From the NCBI GenBank assembly GCA_031280645.1, contig JAITGL010000048.1:1-60597 (forward strand): a DNA stretch of 60,597 nucleotides, given 5' to 3'. The translations under genes were made by a program, and so were the position numbers. A model generated the notes under the pieces. It saw nothing but the letters and a program-made list of their open reading frames with translations. It was not told the DNA's origin and did not search any database. The stretch's first letter is position 1; each line of letters begins with the position of its first letter. This document shows positions 1-9,212 of this stretch, one piece after another. The stretch comes from Tannerellaceae bacterium. Its GTDB lineage: Bacteria > Bacteroidota > Bacteroidia > Bacteroidales > Tannerellaceae.

Positions 1-54
1 AAGTACGAAATTTTGTCAAGTTTGGTGTGTTTTGGTGTGTTTTGGTGCGAAATA

Positions 55-87
55 AAAGCCCGGCAAACTGTTGATTTACCGGGCTTT
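55..87 (-). terminator. Rho-independent terminator after tRNA-Ser
   Basis: Inverted repeat AAAGCCCGG (55-63) / CCGGGCTTT (79-87) with a 15-nt loop, followed on the minus strand by TTTATTT. It lies 26 nt beyond the 3' end of the tRNA, so it most likely ends that transcript. Confidence 0.75.
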
Positions 88-112
88 AGACTGATTTTCA
101 GGTAGTTAAAAG

Positions 113-199
113 CGGAAAGCGAGGGATTCGAACCCCCGGTACAGTTACCCGTACACCGCATTTCGAGTGCGGCCCGATCGACCACTCCGGCAGCTTTCC
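113..199 (-). tRNA. tRNA-Ser, anticodon CGA
   Basis: An 87-nt class II tRNA on the minus strand. The 7-bp acceptor stem is GGAAAGC/GCTTTCC with discriminator G. The anticodon stem CCGCA/TGCGG encloses loop CTCGAAA, giving anticodon CGA, which reads UCG. The long variable arm (TGTACGGG..CTGTAC region) is typical of tRNA-Ser, and the T-loop GGTTCGAATCC is canonical. CCA is not encoded. The G discriminator agrees with serine identity. A -7 box lies just upstream and a terminator just downstream, so it is a single-gene unit. Confidence 0.96.
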
Positions 200-236
200 T
201 TGATTTGTTATTGTTGAGCAGAGCGCGATTGCGCTG

Positions 237-244
237 CAAAAGTA
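237..244 (-). promoter_or_regulatory. -7 promoter box for tRNA-Ser
   Basis: The minus strand reads TACTTTTG, matching the Bacteroidota sigma-ABfr consensus TAnnTTTG. A TTGG that could serve as the -33 element lies about 18 nt upstream (263-266). It is placed 38 nt before the mature tRNA 5' end. Confidence 0.6.
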
Positions 245-364
245 TTACTAATTTTCGTTTCTCCAATACTTCCGGAAGAAGAAGTAAGCTTTATTTTGAT
301 CTCTCAAAAGCATATTTACATAGCATTTTGCTTGTCTGAGGAATAGTGTTAAACAATCTTTTAT

Positions 365-372
365 TACATTTG
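365..372 (+). promoter_or_regulatory. -7 promoter box for the 407-1778 operon
   Basis: TACATTTG matches TAnnTTTG. Transcription would begin near 378, leaving a leader of about 17-30 nt before the candidate ATGs at 395 and 407. Confidence 0.55.
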
Positions 373-406
373 CGCTCATAAAATATAAACATTAATGCTG
401 ACCAAC

Positions 407-1177
407 ATGCGTATCAAAAAGAATATTCTTTGCTGCATCATTCTAACGGCCTTCGTTTTCCCTGCCCTTGCTCAGGAATATGTTGCGCCGTTCTCCCAGT
501 ACAGCGTGGCGCTGAAGACTTCAACTATGGGATACGGGCTTGAGGTTGCAAGCCCCGTGAATGACAAGTTTGTGCTTCGCGCCGGACTTAACCTCACCGC
601 CGGCTTTCAAAGCGAGTACATGAATATCGCCCTGCCCGACGAAACCAATGAGCTATACGACGCCTTCGGATATGTTCCCGACTATCGGGCAAAGCTGGGT
701 ATGAATTTTGTAAACGGCAATATTCTGGTTGATTACCACCCCGCAGGAATATTCCACATCACCGCCGGCCTTTACCTCGGACAATCAAACTTCGGCCTCC
801 AGGGCTTTCTTGCCGACTGGGGCAACTACAACGAGCCTGCCGTACTGAAGCCCGGATACAGTTGGCCCACCGTCGACCTCGGCGACCAAGAACTCGTACT
901 CACCGACGGGAGAGCCAATCTCGACCTCCAGCTCGGAGGAATCGTAAAGCCGTACTTCGGAATCGGCGTCGGGCGGGCTATTTCCAAGAACAACAAACTC
1001 TCGGTTAAATTTGAGATCGGCGCCATTTACCTCGGCCCCTACTCGCTGAAACAAGACAACCGGAAGATCAACCTTGCCAGCTCTACCGACTCCAACGTGA
1101 AAGATGTGCACAACGTTCTAAAGCAAATAATAGCCTACCCGATACTTAACCTGCAACTCTCATGGAGATTTTTATAA
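407..1177 (+). CDS. Predicted outer-membrane beta-barrel protein, unknown function
   Basis: About 256 aa. The N-terminus from the ATG at 407 is a normal Sec signal peptide: basic MRIKKN, a hydrophobic core, and an Ala-rich cleavage region ending ALAQ. An in-frame ATG at 395 would add four residues ahead of it. The mature part alternates polar and hydrophobic residues, is rich in Gly and aromatic residues, and ends in a beta-strand terminating ...QLSWRFL, an aromatic C-terminus usual for barrel proteins sent to BAM. No catalytic motif was seen. It is followed 19 nt later by a lipoprotein gene, so the pair is probably one operon and one envelope function. I do not recognise a specific family. 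Confidence 0.7.
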   Translation: MRIKKNILCCIILTAFVFPALAQEYVAPFSQYSVALKTSTMGYGLEVASPVNDKFVLRAGLNLTAGFQSEYMNIALPDETNELYDAFGYVPDYRAKLGMNFVNGNILVDYHPAGIFHITAGLYLGQSNFGLQGFLADWGNYNEPAVLKPGYSWPTVDLGDQELVLTDGRANLDLQLGGIVKPYFGIGVGRAISKNNKLSVKFEIGAIYLGPYSLKQDNRKINLASSTDSNVKDVHNVLKQIIAYPILNLQLSWRFL

Positions 1178-1196
1178 CAATTTAAATTATACAATA

Positions 1197-1778
1197 ATGA
1201 AACGTATTACTATTACCCTTTACACCTTAGCAGCGCTACTACTATTAACCTCCGCCGGCTGCAACCGCCTCCTCAAAGACCTTACCGAGAAAGACGTAGA
1301 CGTAGCCAACATCGAATTCACCTCCGACGACCTCGAAGTATTTCCCGCTCCCGAAGGCAGCCCCGAAGGAACCTTCAACGATTTTAACGAAACCCAAACC
1401 ATCAGCCTCGACGACTTTGAAGGAGCCGACGAACTGAAAAAGTACAACAAAGAACACATCAAAAGCGTATCATGCGAAACCGTACAGATACGCGTTAACT
1501 CCACCAACAACAAGGCCGGCAACGTAAGAGACTTCTTAACAAACATCCAGGACATTCCGAACTTCAAGTTCACCATCGCCGACTATACTCTCGGCACAAT
1601 CTACGAAGATCAATACGCCAAGCAGTTTGTCGAACAGCTGATGTACTACGTCCTCACCAGAGGCGATCAAAGCCTAACGCTTGCCCTTTCGGGCAAGACC
1701 AACCTTGCCGAAAGCGAAAAGCTGAAGCTGCAAATATCTATTAAAGGAATCCGCGTTAAAGTTCAAATGGCTACTTGA
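1197..1778 (+). CDS. Predicted lipoprotein, unknown function
   Basis: 193 aa. It has a lipoprotein signal peptide: MKR, a long Leu/Ala core, and a lipobox ending SAGC, so Cys22 would be lipidated. The mature protein is acidic at first and then contains a repeated beta-type region (SVSCETVQIRV..., FKFTIADYTL...), ending in a strand rich in Lys and Ile. There is no enzyme motif. It starts 19 nt after the beta-barrel gene and is followed by two terminators in tandem. A role alongside the barrel in the outer membrane is an inference from the operon only. Confidence 0.7.
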   Translation: MKRITITLYTLAALLLLTSAGCNRLLKDLTEKDVDVANIEFTSDDLEVFPAPEGSPEGTFNDFNETQTISLDDFEGADELKKYNKEHIKSVSCETVQIRVNSTNNKAGNVRDFLTNIQDIPNFKFTIADYTLGTIYEDQYAKQFVEQLMYYVLTRGDQSLTLALSGKTNLAESEKLKLQISIKGIRVKVQMAT

Positions 1779-1809
1779 TGATTTTATATTAAATTACCTG
1801 AATCCTGTC

Positions 1810-1846
1810 GGAGGAACGTAAACCGTTAGGCCGTTCTTCCATTTTT
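1810..1846 (+). terminator. Terminator, first of a tandem pair
   Basis: GGAGGAACG (1810-1818) pairs with CGTTCTTCC (1832-1840), followed by ATTTTT. It lies 30 nt after the lipoprotein stop codon. Confidence 0.6.
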
Positions 1847-1888
1847 AAGCCACCGTGACGCCAACCGCAGCACGGTGGCTTCTTTTTT
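1847..1888. terminator. Bidirectional terminator between convergent genes
   Basis: AAGCCACCGTG (1847-1857) pairs perfectly with CACGGTGGCTT (1871-1881), followed on the plus strand by CTTTTTT. The minus strand also ends in a short U-run (AAAAAT read in reverse), so it can serve the convergent CNNM gene ending at 1890. Confidence 0.8.
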
Positions 1889-1889
1889 C

Positions 1890-3161
1890 TCACTGCCCGA
1901 TGCGCGACACCAAAACCTTATCTATCCTTGCCCCGTCCATGTCAACAATCTCGAAACGGAAGTCGAGCCAATCGGTATGCTCGCCTATGGTCGGGATATG
2001 CTGTAAAATTTCGAGCAGGAGGCCGCTAAGAGTATTGTAATCATAGTCCGCATATAAATCCTCGCGGTCGAAATACTCCAGGAAGTTGTAAAACGACATC
2101 TGGCCGTCAACAAGGAAGCTACCGTCGAGCCGCTCAACAATCTCCTGCTCCTCGCCTATTTCAGGCATCTCGCCCACCAGAGCTTCCATAATATCTTTCA
2201 AGGTAACTATGCCCAGCACGTCGCCAAATTCGTCGGTAACGAGGCCATACTTCACGCGAGCGCTTTTAAACTGTTCGAGAGCCTTGTATACGCTAAGATT
2301 CTCGGGAACGTACTGAATTGGGCGAGCCAGGTCGCGCAAAGAAAAATCCGGCGAGTATATCCTTCCGAAAAGATCTTTAAGATTTACAATGCCCAGCAGG
2401 TTATTAAAGTTTTCCGATATAACCGGATAAGTATTATACAGATTCTCCTGCACCTTTTCCCGTATCTTCTCATTACTATCGTTCACGTCGAGCCACACAA
2501 GGTCGGTACGATGCGTCATGATAGAGCCAACGTTACGGTCGCCAAGGTTAAAAACCCTTTCCACTATATCCTGCTCCATCTCCTGAACCTCGCCAACGTC
2601 GTAGCCTTCCTTCACAATAGCCTTTATTTCCTCCTCCGTAACTTTACTTTCCTCCGACTGACGGATACCCATCATCCTAACGATAATCGAGGTGCTGCCC
2701 GAAAGAGCCCACACGAAAGGCGTAACTATTCGAGAAAACAAATTCATCGGCCCAGCCATAACCTTTGCAACCGATTCCGCATAGCTCATGCCTATGCGCT
2801 TCGGAACCAGTTCGCCGAATACAAGCGTGAAATATGTAACTATGATCACTATTCCCGTACGGGCTATGCCCATGGCATGAGGCGCCGCCCACGGAAATTG
2901 ACCCAGCCATTCGGCCGCCGCCGACGCTATCGAACCGCCCGAATACAAACCCGTCATGATGCCGATCAGCGTAACGCCAATCTGGATTGTTGAAAGAAAC
3001 TTTTCGGGACGGTTGGCAAGGTCGAGCGCTCGCTGCGAGGGCCTGTTGCCTCGCTTGGCGTCAGTTTCCAAACGCAATTTTCGAGCCGATATTAAAGCAA
3101 TTTCCGCCAGGGCTAAGATGCCGTTGGCAACTATCAAACCTAAAATAATAAAGATTTCCAT
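1890..3161 (-). CDS. CNNM/CorC-HlyC family membrane protein
   Basis: About 423 aa. Domains in order: a DUF21 (CNNM) transmembrane domain over roughly residues 1-190 with several hydrophobic helices, a CBS pair at about 205-330 (motifs VGSIMTHRTDLVWLD and VTDEFGDVLGIVTLKD), and a C-terminal CorC/HlyC domain (about 345-423) containing the LSGLLLE region. The family is linked to Mg2+/Co2+ efflux or homeostasis, and a Bacteroidota member (GldE) belongs to the gliding set; this one cannot be assigned further. The reading frame extends 18 codons further upstream, but a -7 box sits inside that extension, so the start MEIFIILG at 3161 is preferred. Confidence 0.88.
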   Translation of the reverse strand: MEIFIILGLIVANGILALAEIALISARKLRLETDAKRGNRPSQRALDLANRPEKFLSTIQIGVTLIGIMTGLYSGGSIASAAAEWLGQFPWAAPHAMGIARTGIVIIVTYFTLVFGELVPKRIGMSYAESVAKVMAGPMNLFSRIVTPFVWALSGSTSIIVRMMGIRQSEESKVTEEEIKAIVKEGYDVGEVQEMEQDIVERVFNLGDRNVGSIMTHRTDLVWLDVNDSNEKIREKVQENLYNTYPVISENFNNLLGIVNLKDLFGRIYSPDFSLRDLARPIQYVPENLSVYKALEQFKSARVKYGLVTDEFGDVLGIVTLKDIMEALVGEMPEIGEEQEIVERLDGSFLVDGQMSFYNFLEYFDREDLYADYDYNTLSGLLLEILQHIPTIGEHTDWLDFRFEIVDMDGARIDKVLVSRIGQ

Positions 3162-3190
3162 TCGCAATAAAACGCCTTGATTATACGCGG

Positions 3191-3198
3191 CAAATATA
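3191..3198 (-). promoter_or_regulatory. -7 promoter box for the CNNM gene
   Basis: The minus strand reads TATATTTG. Initiation near 3184 gives a leader of about 23 nt to the ATG at 3161 and rules out the longer open frame that begins at 3215. Confidence 0.6.
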
Positions 3199-3254
3199 TA
3201 CGTTTTTCCGAACATGCCCGCAATCAGCGAAATGCCGGCGCATTATCGGCAGCT

Positions 3255-5681
3255 TCAATCTATCGCAATTATTTGCTCTCCAGCCTTCAGCGGATATTCT
3301 TTACCCTTCCACACAAATTTGCCGCCAGCCCCTTCGGGCAAGCTAAGCGTAGCGCGGAGCGATCCTTTTTTATTGACGGTATAGGCGGCTGAAATTGATC
3401 CCAAAGGATGAGGCATCGTGCCCGAAACCTCGGTAAGGCGGCCCAGCGACGGGGCTATGCGAATCTTGCGGAAGCCGGGAGAATCGCTGTCGATGCCCAG
3501 AACGATGCGGAAGTGCTCAATATTTGGGCTCGATCCCCATGCGTGGCAATCGGAGCGCGAAGGTTCGGGCATTTCGGCCCAGGTGGTAAGCCCAAGCTTC
3601 ATCTGGTCGCGCCAGATGCCCAGGTTGTCGAGGTAGAGGTCGCCAAGACCCGCGCGGTGGAGCGCCTGGTGAACATAGTAGCGGAAATAAATCGTGGCCT
3701 GGGCTATCTCGCCGTCGTTTATCACCCGCTCCATAAGCTCCGCCGATTCCTCCTGCGACAGGATGCCGGCAAGTACGGCCATTGAGTTAACGTGCTGGGA
3801 GTAGGCGCGATGATCGTGAGTGTCGGCAAACATCTTTTTCCCTTCATCCCAATATTTTTGTCTTACGCCCACGCGGATGCGCCCCGCAAGGCTGCGGTAA
3901 TGCTGCGAGATGGAAGCCGACCCGAAAGCTTCCTCCATTTCCGACGCTGCGTCGAGGGCAAGTATTAACAGCAGATCCTGGAACGCCGAGTTGCCGCCGG
4001 GCTCGCGAACAGGCTCGCCGCTCCGGAATCCGGCAGACCAGTCGGCAAAGTACCAATAGGGAATCAGCGAAAGACTGCGGTCGGGCTTAAGGTATCGTTC
4101 GTAAAAGGATATTACGCTGCGCCAGGCCGGGAGCAAGCTGCGGAGGTAAGACTCGTCGCCGCGGTACCTCCAATAGTCGTGACCCATACATATCCACCAG
4201 AGGGAGAAGGAGGGAATAAACTGATGAAGCCCCGAAGGATAGCGGCTCATCGTGATGCCGTCGGGCGTCATCGACTGGCGGCCCTGCTCTATTGCGTTGC
4301 GCGCAAGGCATGTGTCGCGAGTGTTATAGAGGCTTATCATAGACTGTATCCGGGTGTCGCCAAAGTATTGGAGCTGTTCGTAGTACGGGCAGTCCATGTA
4401 AGTTTCGTGGGCGCAAAGGCGCGCGGTGCGCCATCCTATGTCGAGCATTTTGGCGAGGTCGGGCTGGGCCGGGGCGCTGAAGCTTATTTCCGGGCGGAAG
4501 GGATAGGCCGAGAAGGTTCCGTACACGTCGTCGATATGGAGGGGTTCGGAGGCCGTTTGGATGCGCAGCTCAACGTAGCGCCAGGTTCGCCACCACAAAG
4601 GGGTGAAGGTTCGCAACTGATCGGCCCCGTCGGGCTTGATGCGGTCGGCGTATCCGATAAATATCTTGCCTTTCACGTCGTTGCGATTGTTCTTGGGATT
4701 AAGGCTGTACGACTTCACGGTGGCCTGGCGGTTCTCCTCGTAAAGGGCTTCGGCGTAGCCTATCTCAATGTCGGCGTCTTTACCTCCTGCAAACAGCAGC
4801 GAAAGGTATCCGGTGGTAAGCCGTCCGTTGTCCAGCAGTATTTTGGCCTTCGAGTTGGGAGCGATGGTGAGTCGCGAGCCTCCTTTAAGGAATGCGTCGG
4901 GGGCCTTGGTTCCCTCTTGCAGCGCTATGCGGGCAAACCGTTCGAGGGTGCGTTCCATTGGCGGGATGGGCGAGGGTACGAGCTGCCGGCCGGGATAGTC
5001 GCGCGCGCCTTTCATGGCCCCTTCGATGCCGGCGCGGGCCGGTTTCCATCCCGAGTCGTCAAAGTTGGGGAGCTCCCATCCCCATGGGTATTCTGATGAG
5101 TTAACGAGCTCGCCGGGACCGGCTGCGTAGTATCCAAGTACTTGCCACTCGTTCCAGGGAGAATATGCGCGGTTGGTTGCGGCGAGCCAGGAGGCTCCGG
5201 TATTTACGGCGGCCTCCGCCTCGGTGTTTCCCTGGAGGATAAATCCTGTTTGGTGGAACGTTATTTGCGCAACGGGCTTGCGGTCGGCATAATTCCAAAC
5301 CACTGCGGCCAGCGTATTGCTCCCCCGGCGGAGCAGCGGGGCTATGTCTACGGTCTCGAAGTTCCAGTTATAAACGTCGCCCCTGGCCGGGCCGAGCGAG
5401 GCTAATACTCCGTTAACGTACAGCTTGTAGCGATGGTCGGCCGAGGCGTGTACTACAAATTTTTGCGGGGCTTGCGCAAGGTCGAACGACTTGCGGAAAT
5501 GGTATACTCCATAATCGTCGGCCGGCTCGCCCGGCACAGAGATCCAGCGGGCCTGCCATCGCCCTTCAAAGAGCGAAGGAGCGATGGAGGCCTCTTGAAA
5601 CCCGGGCAGAGCTATCTGCGCCTGGGTTTGCAAGTACTGTATTAACAGTAAAAGAATGAAAAAGAAGTGTGGTTTCTTCAT
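3255..5681 (-). CDS. Glycoside hydrolase family 78, alpha-L-rhamnosidase-like
   Basis: 808 aa with a Sec signal peptide (MKKPHFFFILLLLIQ...QAQ), so it is exported. Order: N-terminal beta-sandwich domains (WQARWISVPGEP..., YKLYVNGVLASLGP, both usual in GH78 D/N domains), then an (alpha/alpha)6 catalytic barrel beginning near residue 385 with ETYMDCPYYEQLQYFGDTR. That corresponds to the GH78 segment carrying acidic catalytic residues. A C-terminal beta domain follows (PHPLGSISAAYTV). Length fits the family. It would release rhamnose from plant or microbial glycans in the periplasm. An upstream in-frame TTG at 5696 exists, but the ATG at 5681 fits the signal peptide. It is a monocistronic gene with no SusC/D pair nearby. 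Confidence 0.85.
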   Translation of the reverse strand: MKKPHFFFILLLLIQYLQTQAQIALPGFQEASIAPSLFEGRWQARWISVPGEPADDYGVYHFRKSFDLAQAPQKFVVHASADHRYKLYVNGVLASLGPARGDVYNWNFETVDIAPLLRRGSNTLAAVVWNYADRKPVAQITFHQTGFILQGNTEAEAAVNTGASWLAATNRAYSPWNEWQVLGYYAAGPGELVNSSEYPWGWELPNFDDSGWKPARAGIEGAMKGARDYPGRQLVPSPIPPMERTLERFARIALQEGTKAPDAFLKGGSRLTIAPNSKAKILLDNGRLTTGYLSLLFAGGKDADIEIGYAEALYEENRQATVKSYSLNPKNNRNDVKGKIFIGYADRIKPDGADQLRTFTPLWWRTWRYVELRIQTASEPLHIDDVYGTFSAYPFRPEISFSAPAQPDLAKMLDIGWRTARLCAHETYMDCPYYEQLQYFGDTRIQSMISLYNTRDTCLARNAIEQGRQSMTPDGITMSRYPSGLHQFIPSFSLWWICMGHDYWRYRGDESYLRSLLPAWRSVISFYERYLKPDRSLSLIPYWYFADWSAGFRSGEPVREPGGNSAFQDLLLILALDAASEMEEAFGSASISQHYRSLAGRIRVGVRQKYWDEGKKMFADTHDHRAYSQHVNSMAVLAGILSQEESAELMERVINDGEIAQATIYFRYYVHQALHRAGLGDLYLDNLGIWRDQMKLGLTTWAEMPEPSRSDCHAWGSSPNIEHFRIVLGIDSDSPGFRKIRIAPSLGRLTEVSGTMPHPLGSISAAYTVNKKGSLRATLSLPEGAGGKFVWKGKEYPLKAGEQIIAID

Positions 5682-5730
5682 GATGATCCGATTCAAGGCT
5701 TGTTCTTTATTTCAATTCTAAACACGGCGG

Positions 5731-5738
5731 CAAAAGTA
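5731..5738 (-). promoter_or_regulatory. -7 promoter box for the GH78 gene
   Basis: The minus strand reads TACTTTTG, about 50 nt upstream of the ATG at 5681. Confidence 0.5.
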
Positions 5739-6017
5739 GGTATTATTTCCAAGTTTGCAAGAGCCTTGCGCGCTCATCGTTCATATTTTTCCTTCCCTGC
5801 CGGGCCTTCCCATACATTATATACAGGGTATTTTTTTGCCGGGTTGCCGTCCGGCCCTGTTCATCCGGTTCCCGACGGATTGTTACGGTTGGGCCTGGCC
5901 TTGCGGCTCCAGCGCCGCGTTGTTATGCCCGCAACCTCAGTCAGGCGCCGCCCGGCTTACAACCTGGCGCCGGGTTCTATGGCCGTATGAAGCGGCTTGA
6001 AAAGTTCAAGAGATATC
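5739..6017. other. GC-rich intergenic spacer, no gene seen
   Basis: Non-coding gap between the GH78 promoter and the repeat array. It is GC-rich in its second half, with several GGCGCC/CCGGGC-like short palindromes. Open frames here lack a credible start or codon pattern. I see no RNA gene. Confidence 0.5.
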
Positions 6018-6690
6018 TTTACGCTTGTAGAAATCGAGGCGGCAAAATTCCGCAGGTTCCTGCAAGCGTAGATATCCTTCCGGATACTTTTCCCGGCAAT
6101 TTCTACGCTTGTAGAAATCCCCAAAATTCTTCGTGGGAGTTTCTACGCTTGTAGAAATCCGCAAATTTCTTCGTAGAGGTTTCTACGCTTGTAGAAACCT
6201 TCCCAACATTTTCGTAGAGGTTTCTACAAACGTAGAAATTCGCGATTTTTTTCGTAGGAGTTTCTACAAGCGTAGAAATCGTCCTGACATTTTCGTAGAG
6301 GTTTCTACAAGCGTAGAAATCCGCGATTTTTTTCGTAGGAGTTTCTACAAGCGTAGAAATCGTCCTGACATTTTCGTAGAGGTTTCTACAAGCGTAGAAA
6401 ATCGTGATTTTTTTCGTAGGAGTTTCTACAAGCGTAGAAATCCGCAGTTGTTTTCGCAGGAGTTTCTACAAGCGTAGAAATTCATATTTTTTTTTCATGG
6501 GAGTTTCTACGCGCATAGAAATCGTCCCGGCATTTTCGTAAAGGTTCCTTCAAACGTAGAAATTCATATTTTTTTTTCACAGGAGTTTCTACGCGCATAG
6601 AAACCGGCGCCAGGTTTTTCTGCAGCTCCCTGCAAGCGTAGAAAGCCGTATGGCGCCGCGCCGCCGGCCTCTACGGGCGTAGAGCGCGGC
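6018..6690. repeat. Array A: tandem 40-41 bp palindromic repeats
   Basis: Thirteen clear units begin at 6100, 6140, 6180, 6221, 6261, 6302, 6342, 6383, 6423, 6463, 6504, 6545 and 6586, with degenerate units near 6018, 6059, 6627 and 6667. Each has 7-bp inverted arms TTTCTAC/GTAGAAA around a 4-nt centre (GCTT, AAGC, AAAC or GCGC), separated by 22-23 bp. Spacers alternate between two sequences, giving an 81-bp super-repeat in the centre. The spacers are repeated, so this is not CRISPR; there is no U-tract, so the hairpins are not terminators. The array sits between the divergent GH78 and maeB genes. An open frame across it (6133-6477) is a by-product. Confidence 0.95.
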
Positions 6691-6873
6691 AGGAGATTTC
6701 CACGGTGGGCGCGCGCGGGCGCAGAAGCCTTTGCCGGCGTTTTGCGGGCGCTTCTGCATATATATATGCCGGCGGCGGTTTGCGGCGGAAGGGATGCGGG
6801 GCGCGGGCGTTATTCGTATTTTTTGATTTTCTTTGCCTTATGAAATACTCACTTATTATTATATTTTCTCATT

Positions 6874-9168
6874 ATGGCAAAATCAATTAAAGAGGAGGCG
6901 TTGAGATATCACGCCGAGGGCAAGCCGGGTAAGATTGAGGTAACGCCCACCAAGCCGCACAGTACGCAGGCCGACCTGTCGCTGGCATATTCGCCCGGGG
7001 TGGCCGAGCCTTGCATGGAGATAAGCCGGAATCCGCTTGACGCGTACCGGTATACGTCGAAGGGTAACCTGGTGGCGGTTATTTCTAACGGTACGGCCGT
7101 GCTTGGGCTGGGAAATATCGGGGCTATGGCGGGTAAGCCCGTAATGGAGGGCAAGGGATTGCTTTTTAAGGTATTTGCAGGCATCGACGTGTTCGATATA
7201 GAGGTAGACGAGGAGGATCCGGAGCTGTTTATCCGCACCGTAAAAGCTATTGCGCCTACCTTTGGCGGTATTAACCTTGAGGATATTAAGGCGCCCGAAT
7301 GTTTCGAGATAGAAGAGAGGCTCAAGGCCGAGCTCGACATCCCGGTGATGCACGACGACCAGCACGGAACCGCTATCATATCGGGCGCCGCCTTGCTTAA
7401 CGCTCTCGAAATTACGGGGAGGAGGATTGAAGACGCGCGCATTGTGGTTAACGGCGCCGGGGCGGCCTCTATCTCCTGCACAAGGCTTTATGTTTTGCTT
7501 GGGGCCAGGCTTGACAACATTGTGATGTGCGACAGTAAAGGAGTGATATCAACCTTGCGCTCCGATCTTAACGCCCAAAAGCGCGAGTTTGCCACTTCGC
7601 GGCCTTTGCGCACGCTGGCCGACGCTATGGCGGGAGCCGACGTGTTCCTGGGCCTGTCTGTGGCCAACGTGCTGACGGCCGGTATGGTGAGGAGTATGAA
7701 TGATAATCCGATAGTGTTTGCTTTGGCTAATCCTGATCCCGAAATTTCGTACCGGGAGGCTATGGGTTCGCGGCCCGACCTGATTTTTGCAACGGGGCGG
7801 TCTGATTACCCCAATCAGGTGAACAATGTATTGGGATTCCCTTATATATTCCGCGGGGCTCTCGACACTCATGCTCGGGCTATCAACGAGGAGATGAAGC
7901 TTGCCGCCGTGCGGGCCATAGCGGCGCTTGCGAAGGAGCCGGTTCCCGACGTTGTAAATGCGGCTTACCGTTTAAAGCGCACCACTTTCGGCCGCGATTA
8001 TATTTTGCCCAAGCCTCTCGACCCTCGACTGCTTACGGCGGTGTCGCTTGCCGTGGCCAGGGCCTCGATCGAGTCGGGCGTGGCCCGCCGGGAGATTTCC
8101 GACTGGGAAGCTTACGGTAATCATTTGCGGGAGATGATGGGGTACGACAACAAGCTTATCAGGTCGTTTATGGATATGGCTCGCGCTAATCCGAAGCGTG
8201 TGGTTTTTGCCGAGGCTAACCATGCGAACATGATCCGCGCCGCCGTACAGGCCAAATCCGAAGGTATCTGCATCCCCATCCTGCTTGGCAACGAGGAGCG
8301 TCTGTACAAGATAGCCTCGGAGGAGAATCTTAACATCGAGGATATGGAGATTGTTAACCTTCGCCACGACCGCGAGAACGATCGGCGGGCTCGCTACGCC
8401 GAGGTTATCTCCTCGAAAAAAGCCCGCGAGGGCGTTACGTTCGACGAGGCTTACGAGAAGATGAACAATCGTAACGCTTTCGGCATGATGATGGTTGAAA
8501 CGGGCGAGGCCGACGCTTTCATTACCGGAGTTTACAGCCGCTATTCGGAGGTTCTCAAGCTTGCCGAGGAGCTTATCGGTATCCGTTCGGGATACAAGTA
8601 TTTCGGGGCGATGAGCATTGTGCTTAGCAAAAAAGGGACCTTCTTTATGTCTGACACTCTGATTAACCGTCACCCGTCGACCGAGGTGCTGATCGACGTT
8701 GCCCGCCTTACGCACGAGGCTGTGCGCTTCTTTGCCCACGAGCCTGTGATGGCGATGCTGTCGTACTCCAACTTTGGTTCCGACAGGCAGGGCAGCCCTT
8801 TAAAGGTGCATGATGCGATTGCTTACCTGCATGAAAATTTTCCGGATATGGTGGTCGACGGCGAGATGCAGATCAACTTTGCTTTCGACAGGAAGCTTCG
8901 CGACAAGAAGTACCCGTTCAGCAAACTTTGCGGGCGCGACGTAAATACGATAGTGTTCCCCAACCTTAGCTCGGCTAACAGCGCCTATAAGCTGCTGGCC
9001 GAAATGGGAGTTGGCGAGATGATCGGGCCGATCCAGATGGGGCTGAACAAGCCTATTCACTTTACCGATCTTGAGAGTACCACCCGCGACATTTTGAATC
9101 TTACCGCCGTGGCCGTTGTCGACGCCATAGTGCAGGAGCAGATGCAAGCGCTGTCGGATGCGAAGTAG
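6874..9168 (+). CDS. maeB: NADP-dependent malic enzyme with phosphotransacetylase-like domain
   Basis: 764 aa, full length for the MaeB type. Residues about 1-145 form the malic enzyme N-terminal domain ([13 protein letters not shown], with catalytic Lys in [17 protein letters not shown]). Residues about 160-400 form the NAD(P)-binding domain ([31 protein letters not shown]). Residues about 430-760 form the PTA_PTB domain, which in this family is usually regulatory and binds acetyl-CoA. The enzyme decarboxylates malate to pyruvate and makes NADPH. The gene stands alone, downstream of array A, with only a weak -7-like sequence near 6829. The engB gene follows after 44 nt and may be co-transcribed. 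Confidence 0.95.
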   Translation: MAKSIKEEALRYHAEGKPGKIEVTPTKPHSTQADLSLAYSPGVAEPCMEISRNPLDAYRYTSKGNLVAVISNGTAVLGLGNIGAMAGKPVMEGKGLLFKVFAGIDVFDIEVDEEDPELFIRTVKAIAPTFGGINLEDIKAPECFEIEERLKAELDIPVMHDDQHGTAIISGAALLNALEITGRRIEDARIVVNGAGAASISCTRLYVLLGARLDNIVMCDSKGVISTLRSDLNAQKREFATSRPLRTLADAMAGADVFLGLSVANVLTAGMVRSMNDNPIVFALANPDPEISYREAMGSRPDLIFATGRSDYPNQVNNVLGFPYIFRGALDTHARAINEEMKLAAVRAIAALAKEPVPDVVNAAYRLKRTTFGRDYILPKPLDPRLLTAVSLAVARASIESGVARREISDWEAYGNHLREMMGYDNKLIRSFMDMARANPKRVVFAEANHANMIRAAVQAKSEGICIPILLGNEERLYKIASEENLNIEDMEIVNLRHDRENDRRARYAEVISSKKAREGVTFDEAYEKMNNRNAFGMMMVETGEADAFITGVYSRYSEVLKLAEELIGIRSGYKYFGAMSIVLSKKGTFFMSDTLINRHPSTEVLIDVARLTHEAVRFFAHEPVMAMLSYSNFGSDRQGSPLKVHDAIAYLHENFPDMVVDGEMQINFAFDRKLRDKKYPFSKLCGRDVNTIVFPNLSSANSAYKLLAEMGVGEMIGPIQMGLNKPIHFTDLESTTRDILNLTAVAVVDAIVQEQMQALSDAK

Positions 9169-9212
9169 GCGCGGGAAATATCTGTTATAATCAATCTTTA
9201 CATTATATATAT

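Noticed and set aside
4179..5096. Long plus-strand frame of 305 aa inside the GH78 gene
   Set aside because: Antisense shadow of a clearly conserved GH78 coding region; no family resemblance.
5739..6017. Small genes in the GC-rich gap upstream of maeB
   Set aside because: Frames overlap each other, lack promoters and show no protein-like composition.
6133..6477. Protein of 114 aa with RRSFYKRRNR-type repeats
   Set aside because: Translation of array A; frame changes with the 40/41-bp alternation and codon use is unlike the neighbours.
6018..6690. CRISPR array at 6.0-6.7 kb
   Set aside because: The spacers are themselves repeated in two alternating kinds and only 22-23 bp, and there are no cas genes nearby. 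It is a tandem palindrome array.
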